Assembly (NCBI RefSeq): GCF_030063135.1
Contig: NZ_JASISO010000008.1
Coordinates: 124,001 to 188,000 of the forward strand
Length of the DNA stretch: 64,000 bases
Source: Streptomyces sp. G-G2
GTDB taxonomy: Bacteria; Actinomycetota; Actinomycetes; Streptomycetales; Streptomycetaceae
Direction of reading: 5' to 3'
The notes beneath the pieces were generated by a model. It was given only the letters and a program-made list of their open reading frames with translations, ran no database searches and was not told where the DNA came from. Positions 1 to 10,032 of the stretch are shown in pieces. The translations under genes and the position numbers were made by a program. The first letter of the stretch is position 1; each line of letters begins with the position of its first letter.

Positions 1-1235
1 CCCACCACGCCACCGATCCGCACCGCGGACAGGGCCTCGCGCAGCAGCCCGCGCTGGAGCGGGGCGAAGCCCTCCAGGTCCTCCGGGCGGCGGCGCCAGC
101 GGGCCTCGGGGCGACGGCGCAGGGCGCCGAGGCCGGTGCACGGCACGTCCATGAGCACCCGGTCGAAGGAACCCGGCAGCCACGGCGGGCGGGTGCCGTC
201 CGCCGTGATGACCTGGTAGGGGCCGGGGTTCCCGGCCAGTGACTTCTCCACCAGGCGGGCCCGGTGCGGCTGCTTCTCGGAGGCCAGCAGGAAGGCACCG
301 CGCTGCGCCGCGAGCGCGGCGAGCAGCGCCGCCTTGCCGCCCGGTCCGGCGCAGCCGTCGAGCCAGCGGGCATCCCGGCCTTCGACGGGTACGTTCGCCA
401 GCGCCAGCGCGACCAGCTGGCTGCCCTCGTCCTGGACGCCCGCGCGGCCCTCGCGGACCGCTTCCAGCGCGCCCGGCTCGCCGCCCTCGGCCATCCGGAC
501 GGCGTACGGCGACCAGCGGCCCGGCAGCGCCGAGTCCTCGCCGACCGCTGCGAGCAGCTCCTCGGCCGTGGACCGGCCGGGACGGGCGACGAGGGTGACC
601 TCGGGGCGCTCGTTGTCGGCTTCGAGGAGGTCCTCGATGCCCGCGCGCCCGCCGCCGAGCGAGTCCCACAGCGCGGAGACGACCCAGCGCGGGTGCGAGT
701 GGACGATCGCGAGGTGGTCCTCGGCGTCCACGTCGTACGGCGGGGCGACCTGCTCCAGCCACGCCTCCATGTCCTTCGCGGCGATCTTGCGCAGGACGGC
801 GTTCACGAACTTGGCGCGTCCGTCACCGAGCACGACCCGGGCCAGCTCCACGCTCGCCGAGACGGCGGCGTGCGAGGGGATCCGGGTGCCGAGCAGCTGG
901 TGCGCGCCGAGCGCGAGCACGTCCAGGACCGGCGGGTCCACCTCGCGCAGCGGCCGGTCGATGCACGCGCCGATGACGGCGTCGTAGGTGCCCTGGCGGC
1001 GCAGCGTGCCGTAGACCAGCTCGGTGGCCAGCGCCGCGTCCCGGGCGTCGAAGCTCTCGTCCTTGCGGGCCTTGCGGAGCAGCGGGGGCAGCACCAGGTT
1101 CGCGTACGCGGCGCGCTCGTCCACCGCCCGCAGCGCCTCGAAGGCGAGCATCCGGACGGGGTCCTTCTTGGGCCGGCGGTAGGGCTTGGCCTGCTTGCCG
1201 CCCGCGGCTGCGGGACGGCGGGGCTGTTCGCTCAC
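1..1235 (-). CDS. rsmB: 16S rRNA (cytosine-C5)-methyltransferase RsmB, partial (3' end outside window)
   Basis: RsmB/Fmu family enzyme that methylates a cytosine of 16S rRNA (C967 in E. coli) using SAM. The GTG start at 1235 opens MSEQPRRPAA, a basic Lys/Arg-rich leader. Residues about 25-160 resemble the NusB-like RNA-binding domain of the family. The SAM motif DGCAGPGGK lies near residue 293 and the motif IV cysteine (DVPCTG) near residue 364. The gene runs off the left edge before motif VI, whose cysteine is the methylation nucleophile in E. coli RsmB, so that residue cannot be checked. It follows fmt on the same strand after 77 bases, the usual fmt-rsmB arrangement, and is probably co-transcribed. 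The family assignment is secure; the exact target base is inferred. Confidence 0.93.
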   Translation of the reverse strand, partial: MSEQPRRPAAAGGKQAKPYRRPKKDPVRMLAFEALRAVDERAAYANLVLPPLLRKARKDESFDARDAALATELVYGTLRRQGTYDAVIGACIDRPLREVDPPVLDVLALGAHQLLGTRIPSHAAVSASVELARVVLGDGRAKFVNAVLRKIAAKDMEAWLEQVAPPYDVDAEDHLAIVHSHPRWVVSALWDSLGGGRAGIEDLLEADNERPEVTLVARPGRSTAEELLAAVGEDSALPGRWSPYAVRMAEGGEPGALEAVREGRAGVQDEGSQLVALALANVPVEGRDARWLDGCAGPGGKAALLAALAAQRGAFLLASEKQPHRARLVEKSLAGNPGPYQVITADGTRPPWLPGSFDRVLMDVPCTGLGALRRRPEARWRRRPEDLEGFAPLQRGLLREALSAVRIGGVV

Positions 1236-1312
1236 GTGAAAGGTGCTCCGGAAGTACGAGAAGAAATGGAGGTGAGGTGAGGTGCGGCGAGGTGCGGTAC
1301 CGGCTGTACGGA

Positions 1313-2257
1313 TCAGCCTACGTCGGCCCCGCCCAGCCGCTCGCCTGGAGCGATCCGCACCCCGCGCGCCCAGTCCGCCGCCTTCATGGGCTTCTTGCCC
1401 TGCGGCTGCACCCAGAGCAGTTCGACGGCGTGCGAGCCGGTCCCGACGTGGACGTTGTTCTTGCCGACGGCCAGTTCCCCGGGCGTGAGGTCCGTCCGGT
1501 CGGTGACCAGGGCCATCGAGATGAGCTTGAGCCGTTCTCCGCGGAACACCGTCCACGCGCCCGGCGCGGGCGTGCAGCCGCGTACGACCCGGTCGGCGCG
1601 CAGCGCCGGGGCGCTCCAGTCGACCCGCGCGTCCTCGACGGAGATCTTGGGCGCGAGGGAGACGCCCTCGGGCGACTGCTCGACGGCGCGCAGGGTGCCG
1701 TCCTCGATGCCGTCCATGGTGGCGGCCAGCAGGCCCGCTCCGGCGAAGGCGAGGCGGGTCAGCAGGTCACCGCTGGTGTCGGTGGGGCGGACGTCCTCGG
1801 TGAGGATGCCGAAGACGGGGCCCGCGTCCAGCCCCTCCACGATCTGGAAGGTGGACGCGCCGGTGACCTCGTCCCCGGCCATGACCGCGTGCTGTACCGG
1901 CGCGGCTCCGCGCCAGGCGGGCAGCAGCGAGAAGTGCAGGTTGACCCAGCCGTTGCGGGGGATCTCGATGGCGCTCTTGGGGATCAGGGCGCCGTAGGCG
2001 ACGACCGGGCAGCAGTCCGGGCCGATCTCCCGGAGCCGGGCCTGGAACTCCTCGTCGCGCGGGCGGACCGGCTTGAGGACCTCGATCCCGGCCTCCTCCG
2101 CGCGCTCGGCCACCGGGCTCGCGACCAGCCGCCTGCCGCGGCCCGCGGGCGCGTCGGGGCGGGTGATGACGGCGGCCACCTCATGGCGCCCGGAGGCGAT
2201 CAGGGCGTCCAGGGCGGGTACGGCGACCTCGGGGGTGCCTGCGAAGACGAGCTTCAC
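1313..2257 (-). CDS. fmt: methionyl-tRNA formyltransferase
   Basis: Transfers a formyl group from 10-formyl-tetrahydrofolate to the amino group of initiator Met-tRNA, the last step in making the bacterial initiator. The protein is 314 residues, normal for the family. It opens with the Rossmann strand [16 protein letters not shown]. The formyl-transfer site is [18 protein letters not shown], with the conserved Asn and His, followed by a C-terminal OB-like tRNA-binding region. The start is GTG at 2257 with a GAGG-type ribosome binding site upstream. rsmB follows 77 bases downstream on the same strand. The upstream neighbour reads the opposite way, so the fmt promoter must lie in the 2258-2530 gap. 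Confidence 0.97.
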   Translation of the reverse strand: MKLVFAGTPEVAVPALDALIASGRHEVAAVITRPDAPAGRGRRLVASPVAERAEEAGIEVLKPVRPRDEEFQARLREIGPDCCPVVAYGALIPKSAIEIPRNGWVNLHFSLLPAWRGAAPVQHAVMAGDEVTGASTFQIVEGLDAGPVFGILTEDVRPTDTSGDLLTRLAFAGAGLLAATMDGIEDGTLRAVEQSPEGVSLAPKISVEDARVDWSAPALRADRVVRGCTPAPGAWTVFRGERLKLISMALVTDRTDLTPGELAVGKNNVHVGTGSHAVELLWVQPQGKKPMKAADWARGVRIAPGERLGGADVG

Positions 2258-2416
2258 CGGTGTCTACCTCGCTATCTCGGCTGTCAGCAGCGCACCAGTC
2301 TATGGGGCGCCCGGGAAACCCCCCACCGGTGGTCGCCCGGCACCGGGGCGCCACCCACACGGGGGGCGTACGCACACGCGCGCGCCCCTCGCATATGCCG
2401 ACACGCCCCCACAGCG

Positions 2417-3076
<660 letters not shown>

Positions 3077-3090
3077 CCCACCCCGCGCAG

Positions 3091-3243
3091 CCCTCAATCG
3101 CCGGGCGGGCTGACAGAGCCCCCCACCACCTCCGGCGCCCCAGCCCCGCCTGCGGCCCTCCATCGCCGGGCGGGCTGAGAAGCCCCCGCGCCACCCCCGG
3201 CGGGCCCAAGGCCGCCCACATCCAGCCCCGCCGGCGATTGAGG
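3091..3243. repeat. streptomycete palindromic intergenic repeat, locus 1 (two forward copies, one inverted)
   Basis: Two forward copies of a 22-base element (core CGCCGGGCGGGCTG, preceded by CCCTCAAT or CCCTCCAT) lie at 3091-3112 and 3156-3177. An inverted copy (CAGCCCCGCCGGCGATTGAGG) lies at 3223-3243. The outer copies could pair as a long hairpin. The element fills most of the 266-base gap between the convergent helix-turn-helix gene and priA, where a transcript end is expected. The same forward/inverted arrangement recurs near 39.0 kb and 48.4 kb. Nothing else is recognised in 3077-3342. Confidence 0.75.
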
Positions 3244-3342
3244 CGCCCCCGGAGGGCCCACCGAGCCGCAGGCGGCACGCCGCCTCCGGCGGGCCCGAAC
3301 GCCGGGCAGGCCGGAACGGCCGCGCGAGCGGACACGGCACCG

Positions 3343-5454
3343 TCAGCCGATGTCCAGCGGGTCGATGCGGACGCGGATCGTGTCCGCGACCGCGACGCCC
3401 CGGGCCGTGCGCGCGGCCTGGGCCGCTTTGAGCGCCGCGGCCAGGGCCGCCCCGCTGCCCGGCGGCACACGGACCAGGGCCCGGTCCCCCGGCGACGGTT
3501 CCCCCCGCCGCCCCACCAACGGCACCGGCCCCAGGATCTCCGCGTCCCCCGGCAGCCCGGCCCCCGCCAGGAACGCGTCCAGCGCCTCCCGCCGCCCCGC
3601 CACCGCGGCCATCCGCGAGACCGGCGGGAAGCCCAGCTGCGCCCGCTCCGCGAGCTCCCGCTGCGCGTGCCCCACGGGATCCCACCGCACCAGCGCCTGC
3701 ACCGGCCGCAGCGTCGGCTCGGCGACCACGACCACCTGCCCCTCGCCCCGGACCAGCGAGGCCGCCGCGATCCAGCGCCGCAGCGCCTCCTCCCCGGCCC
3801 GCAGGTCGGGCCGCGACAGCATGGCCCAGCCGTCGAGCAGCAGCCCGGCCGCGTACCCGGCTCCCTCGGCCACCGGTTCCGCGCCCGGCGTGCACACGAT
3901 CAGCGCGGGCCGGTCGGGCACCGAGTCCAGTACGTGGTCGCGCCCCGAGGTCCGCACCGGGACCGCCGGGAACGCCCGCCCCAGCTCCTCGGCGGTCCGC
4001 CGGGCGCCGACCACCTGGGCCCGCAGCCGGACGGATCCGCACTCCTCGCAGTGCCACGAGGCCTCCTCGCGCCCGCACCACCCGCAGTGCAGCTCCCGCT
4101 CGTCGGCGGCCTCCAGCGGCCCCGCGCACGCGCGGCAGCGGGCCGGGGTCCGGCACCGTTCGCACGCGAGCCGCGGCACGTACCCGCGCCGGGGCACCTG
4201 GACGAGGACCGGGCCCGTTTTGAGCCCTTCCCGCACGGTCTCCCAGGCCAGGGTCGGCAGCCGCGCGGCCCGCGCGGCCCCGTCCCGGGCGAGCAGTTCG
4301 TCGCCCACGGTCCGGATCCGGGGGGCGCATTCCCGTACGCGTTCCCGTTCGGCGGCCAGTGGCCGGGCCCAGCCCGACTCCACCAGCTGGGCGGCCTCCA
4401 CGGTGCAGCTGGTGGAGCCGACGAGGAAGCCGCAGCCGTCGGTGACCGCGCGCAGTTCGAGCACTTCCCGTACGTGCGGGAAGGGGGCGTGGTCGTCGCT
4501 GTGGCTGGAGTCGCCGTCGTCCCAGACCGCCACGAGGCCCAGGTCCCGTACCGGGGCGAACATCGCCGCCCGGGTCCCGATCACGGCCCGTACCGAGCCG
4601 CGGTGCACGGCGAGCCACTGCCGGTAGCGCTTCTCGGGGCCGGATTCCGCGGTCAGCAGCGCGTGGTGGCCCTCGCCCAGCAGGGCGGTCAGGGCCGCGT
4701 CCACCCGGGCCGCGGTGCGCCCGTCGGGCAGGACGGCCAGGGCGCCGCGCCCGGAGGCGAGGGTGGCGGCCATGGCGCGGGCCAGTTCGTCGGCCCAGCC
4801 GGGTCCGGGCAGCGCGGTCCACACGGCGCGCGGGGCGGCGCCGCCCGCGAGGGACCGCAGGAAGGCGGGCCCGGCGGGATAGCGCTGCCAGCCGCCGGGT
4901 TCGGGCACGCCCGGCACCGGCAGCGGTTCGGGCGAGGGCTTGGCCTCGGCGCGGGCGTTGCGCGGGGGCAGGGCGAGCTGGAGTACGTCGGCCAGGCTGC
5001 CCGCGTACCGGTCGGCGACGGCCCGCGCCAGGGCCAGCATCCGCGGGCCGAGTACGGCCTCGGGCGAGACGACCTGGGCCAGGGCCGCGAGCGGGCCGTT
5101 GTAGTCGGTGTCGGCGCGCCGCTCGACGATGAAGCCGTCGATGAGGCCGCCGCCCTCGCGGCGGCCCCCGTGCACCTGGTGGGAGCCCGCGCCGAAGCGG
5201 ACCCGGACGCGGACCCCGGGCTGCGCGGCCTCCGCGAGGTCCTCCGGGACGGCGTAGTCCCAGAGCTGGTCGAGGTGGAGCACGCCCTTGTTGACCAGGA
5301 TCCGGGCAACGGGCAGCTCGTCGGCCAGGGAGGCGCCGCGCCAGGTGCGCGGCTTGGCCTTGGGGGCCTTGGCCTTCGCCTCGGCGACCATCTCCCTCAT
5401 CAGCGCGAGCTGTTCCGGCGCTCCGCCGGTCTCGGGTTCGTTCTGGCTGCTCAC
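3343..5454 (-). CDS. priA: primosomal protein N' (PriA), actinobacterial form without helicase motifs
   Basis: PriA-family replication restart protein that recognises stalled forks and single-strand DNA structures. From the GTG at 5454 it is 703 residues. The N-terminal 3'-DNA-binding domain is present (ARILVNKGVLHLDQLWDYAVP, then GVRVRVRFG). The two zinc-binding clusters are intact in a Cys-rich stretch (CERC, CRAC, CGWC, CEEC). Where helicases have GxGKT this protein has GPGWADE, and the DExH position reads WDDGDSSH, so both Walker motifs are lost. Loss of helicase motifs is known for actinobacterial PriA. The 5454 start, rather than an ATG at 5472, is preferred because a damage-type promoter lies exactly one leaderless spacing upstream. 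Translation therefore probably begins at the mRNA 5' end. Confidence 0.9.
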   Translation of the reverse strand: MSSQNEPETGGAPEQLALMREMVAEAKAKAPKAKPRTWRGASLADELPVARILVNKGVLHLDQLWDYAVPEDLAEAAQPGVRVRVRFGAGSHQVHGGRREGGGLIDGFIVERRADTDYNGPLAALAQVVSPEAVLGPRMLALARAVADRYAGSLADVLQLALPPRNARAEAKPSPEPLPVPGVPEPGGWQRYPAGPAFLRSLAGGAAPRAVWTALPGPGWADELARAMAATLASGRGALAVLPDGRTAARVDAALTALLGEGHHALLTAESGPEKRYRQWLAVHRGSVRAVIGTRAAMFAPVRDLGLVAVWDDGDSSHSDDHAPFPHVREVLELRAVTDGCGFLVGSTSCTVEAAQLVESGWARPLAAERERVRECAPRIRTVGDELLARDGAARAARLPTLAWETVREGLKTGPVLVQVPRRGYVPRLACERCRTPARCRACAGPLEAADERELHCGWCGREEASWHCEECGSVRLRAQVVGARRTAEELGRAFPAVPVRTSGRDHVLDSVPDRPALIVCTPGAEPVAEGAGYAAGLLLDGWAMLSRPDLRAGEEALRRWIAAASLVRGEGQVVVVAEPTLRPVQALVRWDPVGHAQRELAERAQLGFPPVSRMAAVAGRREALDAFLAGAGLPGDAEILGPVPLVGRRGEPSPGDRALVRVPPGSGAALAAALKAAQAARTARGVAVADTIRVRIDPLDIG

Positions 5455-5460
5455 ACCGGA

Positions 5461-5483
5461 ATTCTCGCCCATGGCACCGACAA
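5461..5483 (-). promoter_or_regulatory. candidate RecA-NDp (PafBC-type) DNA-damage promoter of priA, leaderless
   Basis: On the minus strand the sequence reads TTGTCGGTG (5483-5475), eight bases, then GAGAAT (5466-5461), then TCCGGT and the GTG start at 5454. The upstream box matches the published RecA-NDp consensus TTGTCRGTG at 9 of 9 positions with the required eight-base spacer. The -10 keeps the two most conserved positions (A2 and T6) but has G for T1. With the usual seven-base distance, +1 is the G of the priA GTG. The rarA promoter in this window has the same geometry and an almost identical -10-to-GTG spacer (TTCGGT). Confidence 0.55.
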
Positions 5484-5541
5484 CACCGGAAATCCCCGCC
5501 CGGGACGGCGGCGGCGGGCAGCGGGCAGCGGGCAGGCAACG

Positions 5542-5579
5542 GCGAACGGCCCCGGACCGTGGGGTCCGGGGCCGTTCGC
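5542..5579 (-). terminator. strong hairpin terminator after metK
   Basis: A perfect 17-base-pair stem (5542-5558 with 5563-5579) and a four-base loop lie 25 bases beyond the metK stop codon, in the gap before priA. There is no clear U-run on the minus strand, which is common for streptomycete terminators. It separates metK from priA, consistent with priA having its own promoter. Confidence 0.8.
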
Positions 5580-5603
5580 GGGGCACGTGTGAGGGCTCGA
5601 CCC

Positions 5604-6812
<1,209 letters not shown>

Positions 6813-7009
6813 ATCGCTCCCTGGGGTTGCAGCGGCTGCTGGCTGATCAATTGGCGGAGACACTACCGGGGGCTGCGCCTGGCTGTGCTCCTCGTGCAGT
6901 TTATCGGTCGCCACCGGCGGGCGGACCACCCGTCTCGCCTTGTGGAAGCCGTGTGACCTGCGGCACTCCATCTTGTCCCATCGGGCAGCCGGAGAAAAGG
7001 TCCGGTTCC

Positions 7010-8236
7010 TCAGGCGCGTCGAAGCTCGGCGGGGGGCGCGAGCCGGGACGCGACCTGGTCCCAGATGACATCGGACAGGACTTCCTTGGGACCGTAGGGC
7101 ACAGGGGTTTCTTCCCCGTTGGAGGCCAGGATCACGGCCTCGTTCTCCTCCGAACCGAAGGTCTTGCTCTCGCCGACCTCATTGACCACGAGCAGGTCGC
7201 AGCCCTTGCGCCGGAGCTTGGCCCGCCCGTTCGCGAGGACGTCGTCGGTCTCGGCGGCGAAGCCCACGACGATCTGGCCCGGCGAGGAACGCTGTCCGGA
7301 AAGCTCCGCCAGGACGTCGGGATTGCGCACCAGGGCGACCGGTTCGGGGTCCTGGCCGTCCTGCTTCTTGATCTTTCCCTCGACGTAGACGGCGGGCCGG
7401 AAGTCGGCCACCGCGGCCGCCATGACCACGACGTCCGCGTCGGCGGCCGCCTTGAGCACGGCCTCCCGCAGCTGCAGGGCCGTCCCCACCCGTACGACGT
7501 CCACCCCGGCCGGGTCGGCGAGGGCGGCGTTGGCCGCGACCAGGGTCACCCGGGCCCCGCGGGCGACGGCGGTGCGCGCGAGGGCGTACCCCTGCTTGCC
7601 CGAGGAGCGGTTGCCGAGGAAGCGGACCGGGTCCAGGGGCTCGCGGGTACCGCCCGCGCTGATCACCACGTGCCGCCCGGCCAGATCGGGCCCGGCCGTC
7701 CCGCGGGCCAGGACCCTGCGGCAGACCTCGAAGATCTCCTCCGGATCGGGCAGTCGTCCCTTGCCGGTGTCCTTGCCGGTGAGGCGGCCGACGGCGGGCT
7801 CGATGACGACGGCCCCGCGGCGGCGCAGCGTGGCCACGTTCTCCCGGGTGGCGGGATGCTCCCACATCTCCGTGTGCATGGCGGGCGCGAAGACCACCGG
7901 GCAGCGGGCGGTGAGCAGGGTGTTCGTGAGCAGGTCGTCGGCGAGGCCGTGGGCGGCCTTGGCGAGCATGTCGGCGGTGGCCGGGGCGACCACGACGAGG
8001 TCGGCGTGCTGGCCGATCCGTACGTGGGGCACCTCGTGGACGCTCTCCCACACGCGGGTCGAGGCGGGGTTCCCGGACAGGGCGGCCCAGGTGGCCTCGC
8101 CCACGAAGTGCAAGGAGGCCTCGGTCGGCACCACCCGGACCTCGTGTCCGGACTCGGTCAGGCGGCGCAGCAGCTCGCAGGCCTTGTACGCGGCGATCCC
8201 ACCGCTGACTCCGAGTACGACCTTCGGCTTGTCCAC
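7010..8236 (-). CDS. coaBC: bifunctional phosphopantothenoylcysteine decarboxylase / phosphopantothenate-cysteine ligase
   Basis: CoaBC carries out two consecutive steps of coenzyme A synthesis: ligation of cysteine to phosphopantothenate and decarboxylation. The start chosen is GTG at 8236 ([18 protein letters not shown]), with a GAGGGAGA ribosome binding site, giving 408 residues. The CoaC flavoprotein half (residues 1-180) has VSGGIAAYK, the active-site His in EVPHVRIG, and APAMHTEMW. The CoaB half has [20 protein letters not shown] and the later [11 protein letters not shown] and KIKK segments. It lies directly downstream of rpoZ, separated from it by a hairpin at 8295-8329. Confidence 0.97.
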   Translation of the reverse strand: MDKPKVVLGVSGGIAAYKACELLRRLTESGHEVRVVPTEASLHFVGEATWAALSGNPASTRVWESVHEVPHVRIGQHADLVVVAPATADMLAKAAHGLADDLLTNTLLTARCPVVFAPAMHTEMWEHPATRENVATLRRRGAVVIEPAVGRLTGKDTGKGRLPDPEEIFEVCRRVLARGTAGPDLAGRHVVISAGGTREPLDPVRFLGNRSSGKQGYALARTAVARGARVTLVAANAALADPAGVDVVRVGTALQLREAVLKAAADADVVVMAAAVADFRPAVYVEGKIKKQDGQDPEPVALVRNPDVLAELSGQRSSPGQIVVGFAAETDDVLANGRAKLRRKGCDLLVVNEVGESKTFGSEENEAVILASNGEETPVPYGPKEVLSDVIWDQVASRLAPPAELRRA

Positions 8237-8294
8237 TGCTTCTCCCTCGTCCGTCGTCGTCGCGTCATCGTCGACGCACCCGTGACATGACACA

Positions 8295-8329
8295 CCACAG
8301 GCCCGGCAGTCGGTCTACCGGGCCTGTGG
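8295..8329 (-). terminator. hairpin after rpoZ
   Basis: CCACAGGCCCGG (8295-8306) and CCGGGCCTGTGG (8318-8329) form a perfect 12-bp stem with an 11-base loop. It lies 26 bases past the rpoZ stop codon on the minus strand. There is no U-run, so it may terminate only partly and let some transcription continue into coaBC. Confidence 0.65.
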
Positions 8330-8355
8330 GGCAAAAATCAGATGTCGCGTTCCGC

Positions 8356-8628
8356 CTAGGTGGCCGGGGCCTCGATGGCCTCGGAGGTCAGCAGACCCGC
8401 GTTGATCTCGCGCAGCGCGATCGAGAGGGGCTTCTCGTGGACGTGGGTGTCGACGAGCGGGCCCACGTACTCCAGGAGGCCCTCACCGAGCTGCGAGTAG
8501 TACGCGTTGATCTGACGGGCACGCTTGGCCGCGTAGATGACGAGGCTGTACTTCGAGTCGGTGGCCTCGAGCAGCTCGTCGATCGGCGGGTTGATGATGC
8601 CCTCGGGCGCAGACATGGAAGAGGACAC
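8356..8628 (-). CDS. rpoZ: RNA polymerase omega subunit
   Basis: The omega subunit helps fold and assemble the beta' subunit of RNA polymerase. The 90-residue protein begins [19 protein letters not shown], followed by the omega core [19 protein letters not shown] and ends with [19 protein letters not shown]. The length and sequence are typical of Streptomyces RpoZ. The usual actinobacterial partner gmk is directly upstream, with a 38-base gap that holds a 7-bp inverted repeat. Probably co-transcribed with gmk. Confidence 0.97.
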   Translation of the reverse strand: MSSSMSAPEGIINPPIDELLEATDSKYSLVIYAAKRARQINAYYSQLGEGLLEYVGPLVDTHVHEKPLSIALREINAGLLTSEAIEAPAT

Positions 8629-8651
8629 GCTCTACCTTCCGAAGATGGGTA

Positions 8652-8670
8652 TTGATCGAACAACGATCAA
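8652..8670. promoter_or_regulatory. short perfect inverted repeat between gmk and rpoZ
   Basis: TTGATCG (8652-8658) and CGATCAA (8664-8670) are exact inverted copies with the five-base spacer AACAA. The right half overlaps the gmk stop codon and the whole element is 24 bases upstream of the rpoZ start. It is unusually AT-rich for this genome. It could be an operator or an RNA hairpin controlling rpoZ translation; neither role is shown. Confidence 0.35.
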
Positions 8671-9230
8671 ACAACTTCCATCAAGGCTAGCAGCTCGCGA
8701 GCTACATCCTCGACGGAGGTATTGACAAGGGTGGTGTCGAACTCGGATTCGGCCGCGAGTTCGATCTTCGCGACGGCCAGGCGCCGCTCGATGACCTCGG
8801 CCGACTCGGTTCCGCGGCCGGTGAGCCTGCGGACGAGCTCCTCCCAGCTGGGCGGAGCCAGGAAGACCAGCTGGGCCTCGGCCATCGACTCGCGGACGAG
8901 CCGGGCGCCCTGAAGGTCGATCTCCAGCAGGACCGGCTCGCCGTTGTCAAGGCGTTCCAGCACCGCGCCGCGCGGTGTGCCGTAGCGGTTGCCCGCGAAC
9001 TCGGCCCACTCCAGCAGCTCGCCATTGGCGATCAGCTTGTCGAACTCGTCGTCGGTGACGAAGAAGTAATGGACTCCGTGACGCTCACCGGGCCGCGGCT
9101 TGCGGGTGGTGGCCGACACCGAGAGCCATACCTCGGGGTGAACCTTGCGCATATGCGCGACGACCGTGCTCTTGCCGACCCCTGAGGGGCCGGAGAGCAC
9201 GGTCAGCCGCGGACGAACCTCTGCTGCCAT
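8667..9230 (-). CDS. gmk: guanylate kinase
   Basis: Phosphorylates GMP to GDP with ATP. The start is the ATG at 9230 ([24 protein letters not shown]), giving 187 residues. The P-loop GPSGVGKS is at about residues 13-20. [20 protein letters not shown] is the GMP-binding segment, and [19 protein letters not shown] and [12 protein letters not shown] are further conserved blocks. No strong ribosome binding site precedes this ATG, so a longer N-terminus cannot be excluded. It lies between sIHF and rpoZ on the same strand, as in other actinobacteria. Confidence 0.96.
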   Translation of the reverse strand: MAAEVRPRLTVLSGPSGVGKSTVVAHMRKVHPEVWLSVSATTRKPRPGERHGVHYFFVTDDEFDKLIANGELLEWAEFAGNRYGTPRGAVLERLDNGEPVLLEIDLQGARLVRESMAEAQLVFLAPPSWEELVRRLTGRGTESAEVIERRLAVAKIELAAESEFDTTLVNTSVEDVARELLALMEVV

Positions 9231-9291
9231 AAAGCGATTATCCAGGCTCTCAGCACTGCCTGAGAACACCGGGAGAACTTCGGGTGACGCG

Positions 9292-9615
9292 TCAGGCGTC
9301 ACTACCGCCGAACTCGCGCTCCAGGGAAGCGATCTGGTTGGAACCGAGACCCCGAACACGTCGGGACTCGGAGATGCCGAGGCGCTCCATGAGCTGCTTG
9401 GCGCGGACCTTGCCCACGCCGGGCAGGGACTCCAGAAGAGCGGAGACCTTCATCTTGCCGATGACGTCGTTCTTCTGTCCCTGCGCGATGACCTCGTGCA
9501 GGGACGCACCGGAGTGCTTGAGTCGATTCTTCACCTCGGCCCGCTCCCGGCGAGCCGCGGCGGCCTTTTCGAGCGCGGCTGCGCGCTGTTCAGGGGTAAG
9601 GGGCGGAAGAGCCAC
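9292..9615 (-). CDS. streptomycete/actinobacterial integration host factor (sIHF/mIHF family)
   Basis: Nucleoid-associated DNA-binding protein of the actinobacterial IHF family, unrelated in fold to E. coli IHF. The GTG at 9615 ([20 protein letters not shown]) has GAGGTGA upstream and gives 107 residues, the known Streptomyces sIHF length. A long basic N-terminal helix (residues 8-35) is followed by the helix-two-turns-helix DNA-binding domain with [18 protein letters not shown] (about residues 65-82). The C-terminus holds [19 protein letters not shown]. The family influences DNA topology, sporulation and antibiotic production. A sigma-70-like promoter with an internal palindrome lies at 9737-9765. 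Confidence 0.96.
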   Translation of the reverse strand: MALPPLTPEQRAAALEKAAAARRERAEVKNRLKHSGASLHEVIAQGQKNDVIGKMKVSALLESLPGVGKVRAKQLMERLGISESRRVRGLGSNQIASLEREFGGSDA

Positions 9616-9736
9616 GCCTACGTCACCTCGGATGTCGAACTGTCGGATACGGACCGGTGGGGAACACAAGGGACCTCACCAGGCGAGCCCCACGAACGAC
9701 GGTCCAGCAGGTCCGCCGTTCGCTCACTCTGGTCGG

Positions 9737-9765
9737 AGACTAGCGGCCAAGGCCGCTCCAGTCAG
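9737..9765 (-). promoter_or_regulatory. promoter of the sIHF gene with 14-bp palindrome in the spacer
   Basis: On the minus strand CTGACT (9765-9760) is a 5/6 match to TTGACN and TAGTCT (9742-9737) fits TANNNT, separated by exactly 17 bases. The predicted start near 9730 gives a leader of about 115 bases. The spacer contains the perfect palindrome GCGGCCAAGGCCGC (9743-9756), which would be covered by RNA polymerase and is well placed for a repressor. Confidence 0.5.
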
Positions 9766-9813
9766 CGAGAACGGACGAAAAGTCCTGGTCAGCCTCCACT
9801 GAACCGTACATCA

Positions 9814-9839
9814 CGGACAAAACACCCCGGTTTTGTCCG
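9814..9839. other. AT-containing 10-bp hairpin in a 417-base gap
   Basis: CGGACAAAAC (9814-9823) and GTTTTGTCCG (9830-9839) are perfect inverted copies with a six-base loop. The element sits in the 417-base gap between pyrF and sIHF (9616-10032), about 195 bases past the pyrF stop and upstream of the sIHF promoter. It may be the distal terminator of the pyr transcript or an operator. The gap also holds a run of ten G (9991-10000). No gene with convincing codon use was seen in it. Confidence 0.45.
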
Positions 9840-10032
9840 GCGGATGCCGTACGAATGAGACGGGTGGTCCGCGGAACGGGCCCCGCGGCGGTCGGCGCGG
9901 TGCGGGTGCGGGGTGGTCGCCCGGCGGTGGGGGCACGAACGGCGGCGCGCGGACGGCGGGCCCGGTACGGCCGCGGCGCCCGCGCTCCCCGGGGGGGGGG
10001 CCGCGGCCGCCGCGGGGACGGGTGGGCCGGGA

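Noticed and set aside
6813..7009. SAM riboswitch in the metK leader
   Set aside because: No SAM-I, SAM-II or SAM-IV core motifs could be recognised in the leader, and the distance from the possible -10 to the start is short. A covariance search would settle it.
9840..10032. A small gene between sIHF and pyrF
   Set aside because: Open frames exist on both strands, but they are Arg/Gly/Pro-rich shadows with no ribosome binding site or recognisable family.
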